A stretch of 64,000 nt of DNA from Cryptomeria japonica (taxonomy: Eukaryota; Streptophyta; Pinopsida; Cupressales; Cupressaceae): NCBI RefSeq assembly GCF_030272615.1, contig NC_081407.1, positions 262,496,574 through 262,560,573 of the forward strand, given 5' to 3'. The notes under the pieces are model-generated. The model made no database searches, had not been told where the DNA came from, and saw only the letters and a list, made by a program, of their open reading frames with translations. Of the stretch, positions 1 to 11,153 are shown piece after piece. The translations under genes were made by a program, and so were the position numbers. Positions within the stretch are counted from its first letter, which is position 1. Every line of letters begins with the position of its first letter.

Positions 1-804
1 GCCTATACCGGGAACCTGTTTGTTTATGTGTAGCATCAAGCATACAAGCAGATTACCAAACCTAAAAGTTCCTTTCTTATCTTTCTTTATCTTGCCTAAG
101 TTGTCAATTAACTCATCTTTTAACCATTCACATATGTCAATTTTCACATTGTTTGTAACCATATCATAAGCACTCTTAATGCATAAACTTGAAACTGAGT
201 TGAGTATATTTGCATGAGCAACTTTATACCCTAAAATCATGCTAACAAATCTCACATTTATATCTGTTACATCATTTACCCTCAAGGACCTTCTGTCGGA
301 TGTTGCACTAGTTAAGTTCATAACTAGGTCATTGGAGACCTTCTTAGTCTTGTCTGGTCTTTTATCGGTGGATGGTAACCCTGTGATAGCTTTCACAGCT
401 TCCTTGGTAATTTTGTGAATTGCATCTAACTAGAAAAATTCACCATGTACCCTGCTTAAGACTATCCTAATCACATCCTTGGGAAATTCAAGAATGCAGA
501 GGATTTCAGTAAATCCTAGGGTTTCAATGATTTTATGTTCCGGTTTTATATTTTCAAAATTATCACATATGACAGATTTATACATTGTTTTGATCTATTC
601 ATCTCCTAATTCCTCTATGTTACAGTGAATGTAAATTCTGGGGTCTTCAGCATAAACAACTCCTTTTGGAATTTGAGAAAAAGCACCTACAGTGTCATCT
701 TTCTTTGCTATCTCGGGAACTAGTTGAAATATGGGCCTAGGGCGTTTTATAACCTTGACTACAGTAGGGTTTGCTATATATTCAAGTGCAGAGGTGGATG
801 CCAT
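1..804 (-). pseudogene. Unknown ORF2 of element A, open at the window edge
   Basis: Minus-strand frame starting MASTSALEYI at 804 and running to position 1 (268 codons visible) with two in-frame TAG codons, near 595 and 430. Both could be decayed Gln or Trp codons. The protein has no zinc, protease, integrase or RT motif. It contains a 'VLSRVHGEFF ... ITKEAVKAITGLPSTDKRP' block and, about 110 residues later, 'FRFGNLLVCLMLH'. This spacing resembles the 'RDVNGKTLVEINAEEFRTTFGL ... FGWYSLLMHLFLFKGG' pattern in the LTR ORF of element G. I read the two as possible distant relatives, unproven. It may be the N-terminal part of the kind of ORF whose C-terminal part is seen in element D. Function unknown. 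Confidence 0.5.
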
Positions 805-1150
805 GATGATAAATACCTTTTTCTACCTTTGGATGGATTGATTGCTTGAAGTTCTTCGCCTCTTTGCTCGAAATCCCTGAGCTCTGCAAATTTTGCGCTC
901 TTCGAATGTTTGAAATCTCGGTGAAGTGAAATGGAGCCAAAACCACAAATTTATAATGTTTATTTTCCATCTACTACATTTAATGCATGTCGGTTAAGTA
1001 TTCACTTAACATTGTCTGCCGGTAATGAAGTAATTTCCAACTTCTCATCTCTAACCGAGGGAATAATAGCACATGTGTCATTAGATTGCCAAACCCTCAA
1101 GGAAACTTTCTTCAATTTGATGAAGAACTTCCTGCCGGTGGAGCACTACT
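805..1150 (-). other. Spacer between the two ORFs of element A
   Basis: Some 346 bases between ORF1 and ORF2. No conserved motif was found. The ORF1 frame can be read a little further past its stop (the Pro-Pro-Ala repeats), so part of this may once have been coding. Confidence 0.4.
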
Positions 1151-2269
1151 CTATCTTGCCGGTGGAGTAATACTCTGTTCTGCCGGTGGAGTGTTACCAA
1201 CATTTAGATCATCTTTTCTAATCCATTGTTTTGATAATTCTTGTTTTACCTCTTCAACTTTTTCTTTCCCTTTCAAGCTAGGACCTTTGTTATCTGTCGG
1301 TGATCCTTTACTTCTATAGAATTTTTCAATATGCCCAATCTTGTTACATGCATAACAAGTCACATTATTCTTCTGAATAGCTTTTCCATAACCTATGCCG
1401 GTTTGTGTTCTACATTGATTAGATAAATGTCCAAATATTCCACAAACATAACATCTCACATTCATTCTGCAATTTTCAGAGTTGTGACCAACTTTGTTGC
1501 ATTTTGAACATTGACCGGTGGGTGTGTTAATGTTTTGATAATTTTTAGATCTGCATTCATTTTCTCTATGACCATACTTATTACAGTTAAAGCATTTTCC
1601 ATTGAATTTATAAGTATTAGGTTGCCTTACCAGTTTGCTATGATCCTGAGTATTTGCAGTACCGGAGCTTTGACCAACTTCAAAGCCAATTCCAGAAGTG
1701 TCACCCTTAAGTTTTTGATTCTTCAGCAAGGTGCCAAGTTCCTCTGAGCTTTTCTTGAATTTTTATTTATGTTGATTTGCAGTTTCTAGTTCTCTTTCTA
1801 AGACATCTTTCTACCTCATCAGTTTATTGGAGTCATTCTGAGTGTGCATCAGATTTGTCTTCAATAAATCATTTTCATAGCTAAGTCTTGTGTTCTCATT
1901 TGCTGCATCACTTAGTCTTCTAGTCAATTCTTCTTCATTCTTTTTCCTAGCCTCAATTTCTTTTCAAAATCTCATAGTCATATCCTGCATCTCATTCTTT
2001 GTTGTCATGTTCTCTTGTTTTAGCTTGCTTATCTGATCATTAAGTGATTCCTTTTCATCATTCTCATTTTACATCTTTTCACAAAGTTCTCTTCTCTTAT
2101 TTCTTGCAATGGTAAGATTTTCTTGAAGTGCCTGAATGATATCCTGAGCTGCCTTTAGATCATCTTCTAGTTTGATATTTTTCAATTTTTCTGTATCATA
2201 GTCTAAGAGATCTACTTCAAGTTGCTTCATCAAAATTTCCATATCTACTAGTGTCAAGATCTTCCTCAA
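1151..2269 (-). pseudogene. Gag-like protein with coiled coil and four zinc knuckles (element A ORF1)
   Basis: One reading frame of about 373 codons, starting MRKILTL 31 bases inside the primer-binding site and broken by a few stops (for example near 2067). The first half is rich in Glu, Lys, Leu and Asn and looks like a long coiled coil. The second half has four CCHC knuckles in a row: CFNCNKYGHRENEC, CSKCNKVGHNSENC, CYVCGIFGHLSNQC and CYACNKIGHIEKFY; the last has Tyr for the final Cys. Copia Gag normally has one. The position after the primer-binding site fits a nucleocapsid-like RNA-binding role. At the C-terminus a 24-bp unit (TGCCGGTGGAG on the plus strand at 1133, 1157 and 1181) is repeated three times and encodes a Pro-Pro-Ala repeat. 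I see no canonical copia Gag core, so 'Gag-like' rests on position and knuckles. Confidence 0.6.
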
Positions 2270-2299
2270 GCTGTTAGGCTTCTGAAAATAGAGGACCAG

Positions 2300-2311
2300 G
2301 CTCTGATACCA
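2300..2311 (-). promoter_or_regulatory. Primer-binding site of element A
   Basis: Minus strand TGGTATCAGAGC, the usual plant copia site complementary to the 3' end of initiator tRNA-Met, two bases inside the LTR end. Confidence 0.85.
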
Positions 2312-2313
2312 AT

Positions 2314-3142
2314 TGTTAGGATTCCCATAGATACTTAGAGGGGGGGGGGTGAATCAGTATTTAACCAGTTAATAGAATTTCTTAACTTAAAACATGTAGA
2401 ACATATTATAACAGTGTACTGATATGCAAGAAATAAATCAATAAACATAATTAAAAGCATCCACATGAAAAGCACACCATGACACAAGGATTTAACGAGG
2501 AAAATCGGTGTGGGAAAAACCTCAGTGGGATTTGTGACCCACAATATTCACTTACTGGCCAATAAGAGAATATTACTGCTACAAGAGGGGCCTGCACATG
2601 TAGGAAGGCCAACTGCCTAGATCTCACTGCTCAAACACAAAATGGGAAGTCTCGTTGACTTACAATGATGGATTATACAAATCCAATATCTTGTACCACT
2701 TCAGAATAGCATCTATAATGCTAGATCCAGTACCGATTGCTGCTCTGCTTCTTACATAAACCCTTAACCTATATTTTGCATAATAGGTCTGCCTAATATC
2801 TTTCTCTTATCGCTTCTCTTCCACTTACAAAATGTCTACAATGATCTCTCTTATAAATAAGAGTCATTTTACAACTTGCCAAGTCGGCTTACAAAGATTT
2901 TACAATAATAAACAAAATATAATATATCAAAAATCTTGTCGGCCTCTGTGCCGGTTTACTTCCTTTCTTTGCCAGTGCCGGTGGTCTGAGTGTCGGTGTA
3001 GAGTCTGATCTTGCTAGTTCCTGTGTAGTGTAAAGCCTTGCCGATGTAATGCCTTGCTGGTGCCATAGGATTGTAAGGTTGCCATCAATGAAAAAACCTT
3101 CAATCACCTACAATGTCTTATTGGAGTGTGCATATGCCAACA
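2314..3142 (-). repeat. 5' LTR of element A
   Basis: On the minus strand it starts TGTTGGCATATG and ends CCTAACA, two bases before the primer-binding site. Near its 3' end is the C-run block (GATTCACC followed by Cs) that also sits near the 3' ends of the C, E and F LTRs, and a GGTTTTTCCC block shared with them. It lacks the repeated CCCTTAACCGGG-type motif of those LTRs. Length 829 bp. Confidence 0.8.
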
Positions 3143-5234
3143 ATATCAACATCATATTTCTTCTCCTCAGCCTCCATATTCCTCTTCTATAAGGAAAGGA
3201 CATGCCATTTCTGCACGAGCTATTACTTCTGCATCCACTTGGATTATTGATTCAGGGGATTCTCTCACAATGACACACTTACAACAGCCTGTTACCTCAC
3301 TTGCTCATAGTGATACTTTTACGGATTGCAGTTGGTGACTCAACAAAAATTTTAGTTTTAGGTTTAGGTTTTGTTCCATTGACAGGTGGTTATTTTTAGG
3401 ATGTTCTTTTGGTTCCTAACATTTTGACGAACCTCCTCTCTATTTATCAGATTTGTCATTATGGCTTTGGTAAAATAGCCAAGTTCTTATCACATGATGT
3501 GGTTATTAGAGAGCTCCATGATCCTGATTTGGTTGTGGCTACTGGATGTGTTGATCCCGATTCTCTCTTATACTAGTTTGATGGCTTTGAGATTCTAGAT
3601 GGTTCAGGTGTTTCTCTTGTAGCACATGAAGATTCAGTGAGTAGACTTTGGCATGAGCATTTTGGCCATGTCAATTATAGATACTTAAAACAGATGAGCA
3701 CACAGGCACTTGTGATTGGGCTCCCTCAGATATCCTGTACTGATGGTGTATGTCGAGGTTGTACACTTGGCAAGCATCACTGGGATCCTTTTCCTATAGG
3801 TAGAGCCACACATGCTAAGGCACCCTTAGATTTGGTACACAATGATCTTATGTCATTTCCGACTCCATCTTTTTCAGGGTCCAAGTATGTGCTTGCATTC
3901 ATTGATGACTTCTCCAGACGTACATGGGTGTACTTTCTTAGGTACAAGTCTAATGTATTTGATTCATTTCGAGTCTTTAAGACATTTGTGGAGAAGTAGT
4001 CTAGTCTTTCTATCAGGAGGATACACATAGATAATGAGAGAGAATATGTGAATTAGGCTTTTATAGATTTCTGCACAAAGCATGGTTTGCAACATCAGTT
4101 ATCAGTTCTTCACACTCCTCAGTAGAATGGTGTTACTGAGAGAAAGAACAAAACACCATGGGAGATAGCCAATTGTATGCTTCAATCACATTCTATGCAG
4201 TCTTCCTTTTGGGTTGAGGTAGTTAATTGTTCCACTTATATTCACAATCAGATGCCTCATAAGGCCTTGCTCCAGATGACTCCTGAGGAGGCTTGGTCCC
4301 ATGTCAAGCCTGATGTTTCATCATTCCAAGTTTTTGGTAGTGAGGCTTGGGAATTTATTCTACATGCTCAGAGGAAAGCCATTGAGAGGAAGAGCTAACC
4401 ACTCATATTTGTTGGCTACTATGAGGATGTTAAGGTCTACAGGTTGTTTGATCTTGATTCCTGAGAGGTTCTATTGAGGTGGGATATCCAGTTTGATGAG
4501 TACCTTCTTCAAATGGATTCTCCATCACCAGCTTCTCCCTCACTTCCTCCTCCTCCCTCTTCATCTTTTGAGGATTCCTTATTCTTTGAGGATGATGCAG
4601 ATGATGGTCCACCATCCCCACCAACACCACCACCCATAGTTCAGCCTTTGCCCAAGTGGGCCCAGTTTATAGTTGATGCTGCTAGTTATATGGAAAGTGA
4701 TCCTTCAGACACTCATCATACTCGTGCACAATCATCTTGTTCTAGTCTTCCGAGTCATGCCATTTTGGATGATCCTCAGAAATTTTCAGAGGTGACAAGT
4801 CACCCAGAGTGGATAAGGCCATGGATGAGGAGTATTCTTCTTTGATGAAGAATCATACTTGGGATCTTTGTACTCTTCTGAGAGAAGGAAAGTTGGTTTG
4901 GTACAAGTGGGTGTACCATACCAAGTATGTTGCAGATGGTTCTATTAATAAGTATAAGGCTCATCTTGTTGCGAAGGGGTTTTCTCAGGTGGAGGCTATT
5001 GATTACTCCGAGACCTTTGCTCATATCTCCAAGATGAATTCTATTCGCTTTGTACTTTCACTTGCAACTTCACATGGATGGACAATTTTTTAGATGGATG
5101 TGAAGAGTGCCTTCTTGTATGGAGACCTTCATGAGGAGATCTATATGGAGTAGCCTCAGAGATTTGTGTAGGATTCCTGTTTGGTTTCCAAACTTTGATG
5201 TTCATTATATGGTCTCAAATTGGCTCCTCGAGCT
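3143..5234 (+). pseudogene. Element B copia pol, left part (protease, integrase, RT start)
   Basis: Decayed polyprotein. Around 3235-3290 'STWIIDSGDS' is the copia protease motif (DSG kept). From 3637 'LWHEHFGHVNYRYLKQM ... CRGCTLGKHH' is the HHCC integrase zinc-binding region. 'LVHNDL', 'HIDNEREY' and 'NGVTERKN' carry the three D-D-E positions at about 3835, 4026 and 4130. A Pro/Ser-rich linker follows at 4510-4680. RT begins at about 4810 ('HTWDL ... WVYHTKYVADGSINKYKAHLVAKGFSQVEAIDYSETFAHI') and runs to 'GLKLAPRA' at 5232, where element C interrupts. In-frame stops are numerous (3998, 4056, 4124, 5092, 5151), several in contexts where CAG is expected. Not functional. Confidence 0.85.
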
Positions 5235-6694
5235 TGTAAAGTTCTGATGCCAATAGCTAACAAGATGAGGGGGGGGGTGAATCATGCAACCTTAATCTTC
5301 CATCAAATCAACAGATTCAACCTCGGTAACTTATACTTCAGCAATATAACCAAAAACTGCTAAACATGCAAACTCATAAACACATATAACACCATATTTA
5401 ACATGGAAACCCAAATAGGGAAAAACCACTATGGGATTTTAGACCCACTAAGAAATATACTCTTCTAGAGTGCGCTTGGTTAAAAGCAAATCCTGTTAAA
5501 GATTACAAACACATTGCTAGATGTGACTCGGTTAAGGGATTTCCCTTATATCTGTTAGGATCTTCACTTTGTTAGAAGTGACCTTGTCAAAGGATTTCAA
5601 ACACTCATTTAGAATTTTACCTTGCTAGAGGGTTTACAAATAAGACTGTTAAGTCCACTCGGTTAAGAGAAATTCTGTCACTTACAATAATAGTAATAAA
5701 AATATATCTGCAGCTTCACATCTAAAATGCTAAAGAAGATTCTATTTGCTCAAAACAATCTTGTCATAGGACTTATCTTGTCCCTCTGCTGGGCTCCCTA
5801 CTTTGTTATTCAAACAGGTCTTCAAGCTTCTGTGCTCGGTAATCACTATGTAGCATCCCTGTGCTTACACTTGCCTGCATACATTGTTTATCAACAATTC
5901 CTTATTTATAAACAATTTGCTAACTGCTGAATCTCTTTGATCACATTTCCCATGATCAATCACAGCCATCAGATCTTCAATCTTGACTAGGTTCAATGTA
6001 TCCTTCGATTTGAAAATGTTTTACCTCACCTTGGGACTTGCATACCTTCCTAGTAACTTGTGCTAGGTTATTGTGGTTCAATCTGCGTTGTAGATCTTCC
6101 TCTTGATTTTCCATTGCCGTAGATCCTTAATAAACTTCATGCGTGGCATACCAATCATTTATTCATTTCTAGCTCATCAACATCCTTCATTAAATAATGT
6201 TTTTATCCATCTAATGCAATCTATCATAACTCGGTTGCAACTTGGTAAATACTAAACTTTACTTGGTAGACATTCCACCTTCATTAACCGATATCGATAA
6301 CCTTAGGGTTTTACTGACTAGGTTCCTTGCTCGGTGACAAAGTATAGTATTAACCTTACAATCAACAACATATGTAGGATATCAAAACAATCTAAACATC
6401 ATGATCTCATCATTGTCTAACTCGGTAATAGTTGCCCATTGGATATCTTATTTCTCCCCTTTTTTATCACATTCTTTCTGTGTCTTTTACCGACATCTTA
6501 ATTCTCTTCAAATCAATCTTCTCAAGATATGGCAACATCATACGGAATCAAAAAATAAATTTCTTGACATCAATGACAAAATAATGTTATAAAGATAGTT
6601 ATCATCCTTTTTTAGTTATATCAAATAATCTCCAACAACCTTCTCAATATCCTTAATGAATATCAACAATCTCCTTTCTATTGAAATGCCAACA
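5235..6694 (-). repeat. 3' LTR of element C
   Basis: 1,460 bp; minus strand starts TGTTGGCATTTC and ends near CTTTACA. Closely matches 11154-12646. It contains a C-run block near 5270, a GGTTTTTCCC block near 5420, and a scattered array of GGTTAAGGGATTT / TAGAGGGTTT motifs (5470-5670) that is also found in the E and F LTRs. Confidence 0.9.
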
Positions 6695-7147
6695 ATCTCC
6701 CCCTTTGGCATTGATGCAAAACCAACTTTTAAATGGTAATACCAACAAGATATTCAAATTGATTCGGATTCAGATTGCTATTTGACTTCTCCTGTTATCC
6801 TTGAGCTGTTAAAATCTTCTGAAGTCTTCTCCCTTTTTTAGTAATCTTCTCCTCCTGTCATTAGTCTTCTGTTATCTTCTTCATTTAGGGCTTTACCATT
6901 TAGTTCTACCATTTAGTCTTCTCCCCCTTTGACAACAATGCCAAAAAGTAAAAGAACTAAATCATGATTTCTTCCCATGTGAAGTGATTTGCCTTGCTAT
7001 GTATCATCTCAGTCCCAGTCAGAGCAACTTGTCTCTATTCACAATTTCCTGCACACCTTTAGAAAACCTTCTAAAGTGTGTAAATCAGAATCAATCCACA
7101 CATAATATTCTGTAGATTCATCAAATTGATGCTTTCACCGAACTTTA
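6695..7147 (-). promoter_or_regulatory. 3' untranslated region of element C with two polypurine tracts
   Basis: Between the pol stop and the 3' LTR. The minus-strand tract CCAAAGGGGGAGAT (about 6695-6708) touches the LTR. A second copy, TTGTCAAAGGGGGAGAAG, lies at about 6911-6930, roughly 215 bp further in, in the same context ('cattgttgtc') as in elements D, E and F. The rest is T- and C-rich on the plus strand and non-coding. Confidence 0.7.
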
Positions 7148-10100
7148 TCAGTGAGTAGAAGATAGGGGTAGGACCCCTAACTTGCTTCTGAGATACTCAA
7201 AAGTGTCCCATTGGCAATGGCTTTGTGAATATGTTTGCAATTTGCTCCTTTGAACTGATATATTCTAGCACAACTTTCTTCTCTTGAACTTCTTCTTTGA
7301 GATAATGATATTTTATAGAGATATGTTTTATCTTAGAGTGCATTACCGGATTCTTTGAAATGTTAATGGCACTAGTATTATCACAAAATATAGTTACTGG
7401 CTCGGTAACTTTCTCATTTATACCTTCTAACAGTTGCTTGATCCATGCTATATTGGTACAATTCAGTGCCTCTCAGGTATCTGAAAATTTTCTTGATTGC
7501 TATCATATGGGTTTCCTTGGGATATGCAGAGAATCTTGCAACAATACCTAATGCATGTGCTATATCTGGTCTACTGTGCACAACATATTGCAACTTTCCA
7601 ATCATAGATCGATAAAGTGTCTCATCAACAGATGCAGATTCATCATTCTTTGATAGTTTATAGTTGGTATTCATAGGAGTACTTATAGGTTTAGAATCCT
7701 CCATTCCAAATTTCTTCAAGATTTCCTTTATGTACTTGGATTGAGTAATGAAAATCTCATCTTTCATTTGTAGTATCTGTAAACCTATAAAATACTTTAT
7801 CTCACCGATTAATGACATCTCAAATTCTTTGCACATTTCATTTCCAAAGTTCTTGCATAAGGAGTCATTACAACAAAAATTAATATCATCAACAAATATG
7901 GCTGAGATCAGTATTCCATTGTCCTCATCATTCTTCATGTACATATTGTTCTTTTTACTTGTCCTTATAAAACCAATCTTGATCAAATAAGAGTGCAGTC
8001 TTTCATACCATGCTCTAGGTGCTTGTTTCAGACCATATAAAGCTTTGTTTAATTTACATACCCGATCTTTACTCTTGTCTTCAACAAATCCTTTAGGCTA
8101 TTCAATATAAACTTCTTCTTCTAGTATACCATTCAAAAATGCAGATTTAACATCCATTTGATATACCTTGAAATTTTTGAAAGCAGCATATGCCAACAAT
8201 GTTCTTACTCCCTCAAGTCTAGCCACAGGTGCAAAATTCTCACCATAATCTATTCCTTCTTCTTGAGCATAACCTTTGTAAATTAGTCTTGCTTTGTTGC
8301 GAATGGCCTCACCTTTTTCATTTAGCTTGTTTCTGAAAATCCACTTTGTACCGATTACATTTTTGTCCTTTGGTCTTGGGACCAGTGTCCATGTGTCATT
8401 CTTCTTGATTTGATCAATCTCTTCTGTCATAGCATTTACCCAATCTTCACTATTAAATGCCTCTTTTACTATTCTCGGTTCAAATTTAGATATCAGACAT
8501 GTGTTTTGTCTCAGTTTGTTCCTTGTCATCACTAAATCATCCTTATCTCCTATAATCTGACTTGATGCATGATGTCTTCTGACATATTTGGCTTATATAG
8601 GCTTGGTAGGTTCTGTATGATCTTCTTCATCACTCGGTAACTGGACATTATCTTCATTTTCTTCAATAGCTTTCTTGGTAGGACTTCTCGGTTGAACATA
8701 AACAAATTCTTCATAATCTTCTGGTTCTTTGGAATTTCCTTCATTTCTTTCTGCAAATTCATCAATTTTCACATTTGAACTTTCTACTATTTTGTTAGAT
8801 GATTTGATCAAACATTTAAATGCTTTACTTCTAGAAGAATAACCAAGAAATGTTCATTCCTCGCTTTTCTGATCAAACTTTCCATTTCTGTCATCTTTGT
8901 GAACATAGCATCTACTTCCAAAGATTTTAAAATAACTTACATTAGGTTTCTTGTCATACCAGATCTCATATGGTGTCTTCATCGTTCCTTTCTTAAGTTG
9001 TACTCAGTTTAGGGTTTAAACTGCAGTGCTGATTTCTTCTCTCCAAAATGTTTGAGGTACCCTCTTTTCTATCATCAGGGTTCTGGCACAATCTACAATT
9101 GATCTATTTCTTCTCTCAGCTATCCCATTTTGCTGAGGTGTTCTCGGTGCAGACACTTGCCTTTTTATATCATGATCATTGCAGAATAAGTTAAATTCAT
9201 CAAAAGTGAACTCTCCTCCTCTATCAGATCTAAGACATTTCAGCTATCTTCTTGTTTTATTTTCAACTCTTGCCTTGTACCATTTAAACATTTGAAAAGC
9301 TTCTGATTTTTCTTTTAAAAACATAACTGACATCATCCTTAAGTGATCATCCACAAATAATATGAAATATTTATCACCATAATAACTTTGAACTTTCATG
9401 GGACCATAAAGATCAGTGTGTACTAGATCTAAAATTCCTTTAGAAGTGTAGCACTTACTTGTAAAGCTTGATATTGTCATCTTACTCATCTGGCATCCTC
9501 GACACATAGCAATCTCAGCTTTTTCCAGGCTTGGTAGACCTCTTACTCAGTGCTTCTTACTTATTTTGAACAAATTATCAAAATTTACATGATAAAACCT
9601 TTTATGCCATAACCAGGTATCATCTATCTTTGCATAAAGACACTTGTTCTGAGTTGAGTGAAGATGAAATGTATTACCTTTTGTTTGTGTCCCAGTAGCA
9701 GCCAACTTTCCATGTTTGTCATGAAGTTTGACAATTCCTTTCTGAAATTCTATTCGGTATCTTGTATTGTTTAGCTGTGCTACACTCAACAAATTGTATT
9801 TTAAACCTTCAACCCAATATACATCATCACATTTAGCATTGTCAAGAAGTGTGATAGAGCCTTTACCTTTTACCGGACATGGTGCATCATTACCAAATCT
9901 TACATAACCTTCATCATAGTCTTCTAATTTAACAAACTTGTGTTTATCACCTGTCATATGATGTGAGCATCCACTGTCTATGATCCAAGAATCATTATTA
10001 TTTATGTGAGATATTAGGGCTTTTTCTTCATACCTTTCTTCATCAGATCAATCTTTAATAGCCACATAAACAACTTCCTTTGTATCAGTTTCATCAGATT

Positions 10101-11088
10101 TGTCATCGTTGGATTCCTCATCAGCTACTAGGCATGTCTTTCTGTCTCTCCTTCTGAAGTCTCGGTGTCCTCTCTTTTCACTAGATTCCTTTTCAGGACA
10201 GTTAGAAGCCATATGTCCTATTTTATCACAATTGAAACATTTTAAAGGTAGCTTTCCTTTGTACTTACCTTTCCCTCTCGGTAACCTTCTGGCTAATAAT
10301 GCTTCAAACTCTTCTTTCTTTTTGATTTCCTCATACAGTTTGTGCACTTCTTTCATGTTCTTACGAAATCTTTCACTTGCTCCACTGTGATTCCCTTCAG
10401 AGTACTTACTCATTCTATCATTGTAATCATCAGATTCACCAATATGAAAAGAACTGAATGCAGATTCTACTTTATTTACCGAAGACCCACTATTATCAAA
10501 ATTGCATAACTCAAATGCGTGTAGCTTACCAATAGTAGTATCCAAAGAAACTGACATGTTAGGTACAAACCTTAGTTCATTGATTGCAGAGACTCGAATG
10601 GCATAAGCAGGTAGAAGGGTTCTCAACAACTTACTTGTTACATCTTTTTCTTCAATAGTTCCTCCTGCTCCTTTGATTTGATTGATAGTCTCCTTTAACC
10701 TTGTACTGTATTGGGTTATGTTCTCACCTTCATTCATTCTCATGGATTCAAGTTGTCCTCTTAAACTATCTACTTTTTCTCTTTGAACATGTTCATCATC
10801 GCCATACATAGATATGAGCTTGGTCCACATTGCTTTTGCATCATTACAACCTTCTAGATCATTAAACTTTGAGTCGGTCAATGTTGATGTTATTTCAATC
10901 ATAGCTTGAATATGTTCTTGCTTTGCCTTTATCTTTTCCAAGGTCATCGGGTTGGTGCTTGGTGGTATGGAATCATTCTCCAAATAATATGTTGCATATT
11001 CTCCAATTCCTGATAAATGTAGCTTCATCCTTTTCTGCCATGTGGAGAAACTTGACTTGTTCAGCTTTGGTGCATCCCTTTTATACAT
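7148..11088 (-). pseudogene. Element C gag-pol polyprotein, RNase H deleted
   Basis: One reading frame starting MYKRDAPKLNKSSF at 11088. Gag occupies 11088-10048 (copia UBN2-type core, knuckle CFNCDKIGHMASNC near residue 282). Protease follows at about 9985 (WIIDSGCSHHMTGD, active DSG kept), then the GAG-pre-integrase HHCC region and integrase to about 8820 (HTDLYGP and QQNGIAERRN kept). RT spans 8532-7560 ([36 protein letters not shown]). After 'FRYLRGTE' (about 7475) the sequence jumps to 'NCTNIAWIKQLL' in another frame, so most of RNase H, including its first catalytic residues, is missing. The end 'DNTSAINISKNP ... IFTKPLP' is still present. In-frame stops occur at 10048, 9547 and elsewhere. 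Confidence 0.9.
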
Positions 11089-11139
11089 CTTCGGATCTTT
11101 GCCTCAAGTACCTTTAAACTTTTTCTTCCGGAGTCCAAA

Positions 11140-11151
11140 GCTCTAATACCA
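11140..11151 (-). promoter_or_regulatory. Primer-binding site of element C
   Basis: Minus strand TGGTATTAGAGC, one base different from the standard TGGTATCAGAGC, two bases inside the 5' LTR. Confidence 0.8.
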
Positions 11152-11153
11152 AT

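Larger units (their letters stand above)
1..3142 (-). mobile_element. Element A: LTR retroelement without visible pol (partial)
   Basis: Minus-strand element reading from an LTR at 2314-3142 through an iMet-type primer-binding site into two ORFs, and running off the left edge. In the 2.3 kb of internal sequence present there is no protease, integrase or RT motif; instead there is a coiled-coil/zinc-knuckle protein and then a second unknown ORF. It is either a non-autonomous element or one whose pol lies further left. The right flank (3143 on) is the interior of a plus-strand copia element (B), so A appears to have inserted into B. Its target duplication cannot be tested because the other end is outside the window. 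Confidence 0.75.

Noticed and set aside
4474-4845. Pro/Ser-rich ORF as a separate gene
   Set aside because: It is the linker between integrase and RT in the decayed copia pol of element B.
5727-5930. Short ORFs inside LTRs of C, E and F
   Set aside because: They lie in non-coding LTR sequence, are not kept in the partner LTR, and have no motif.
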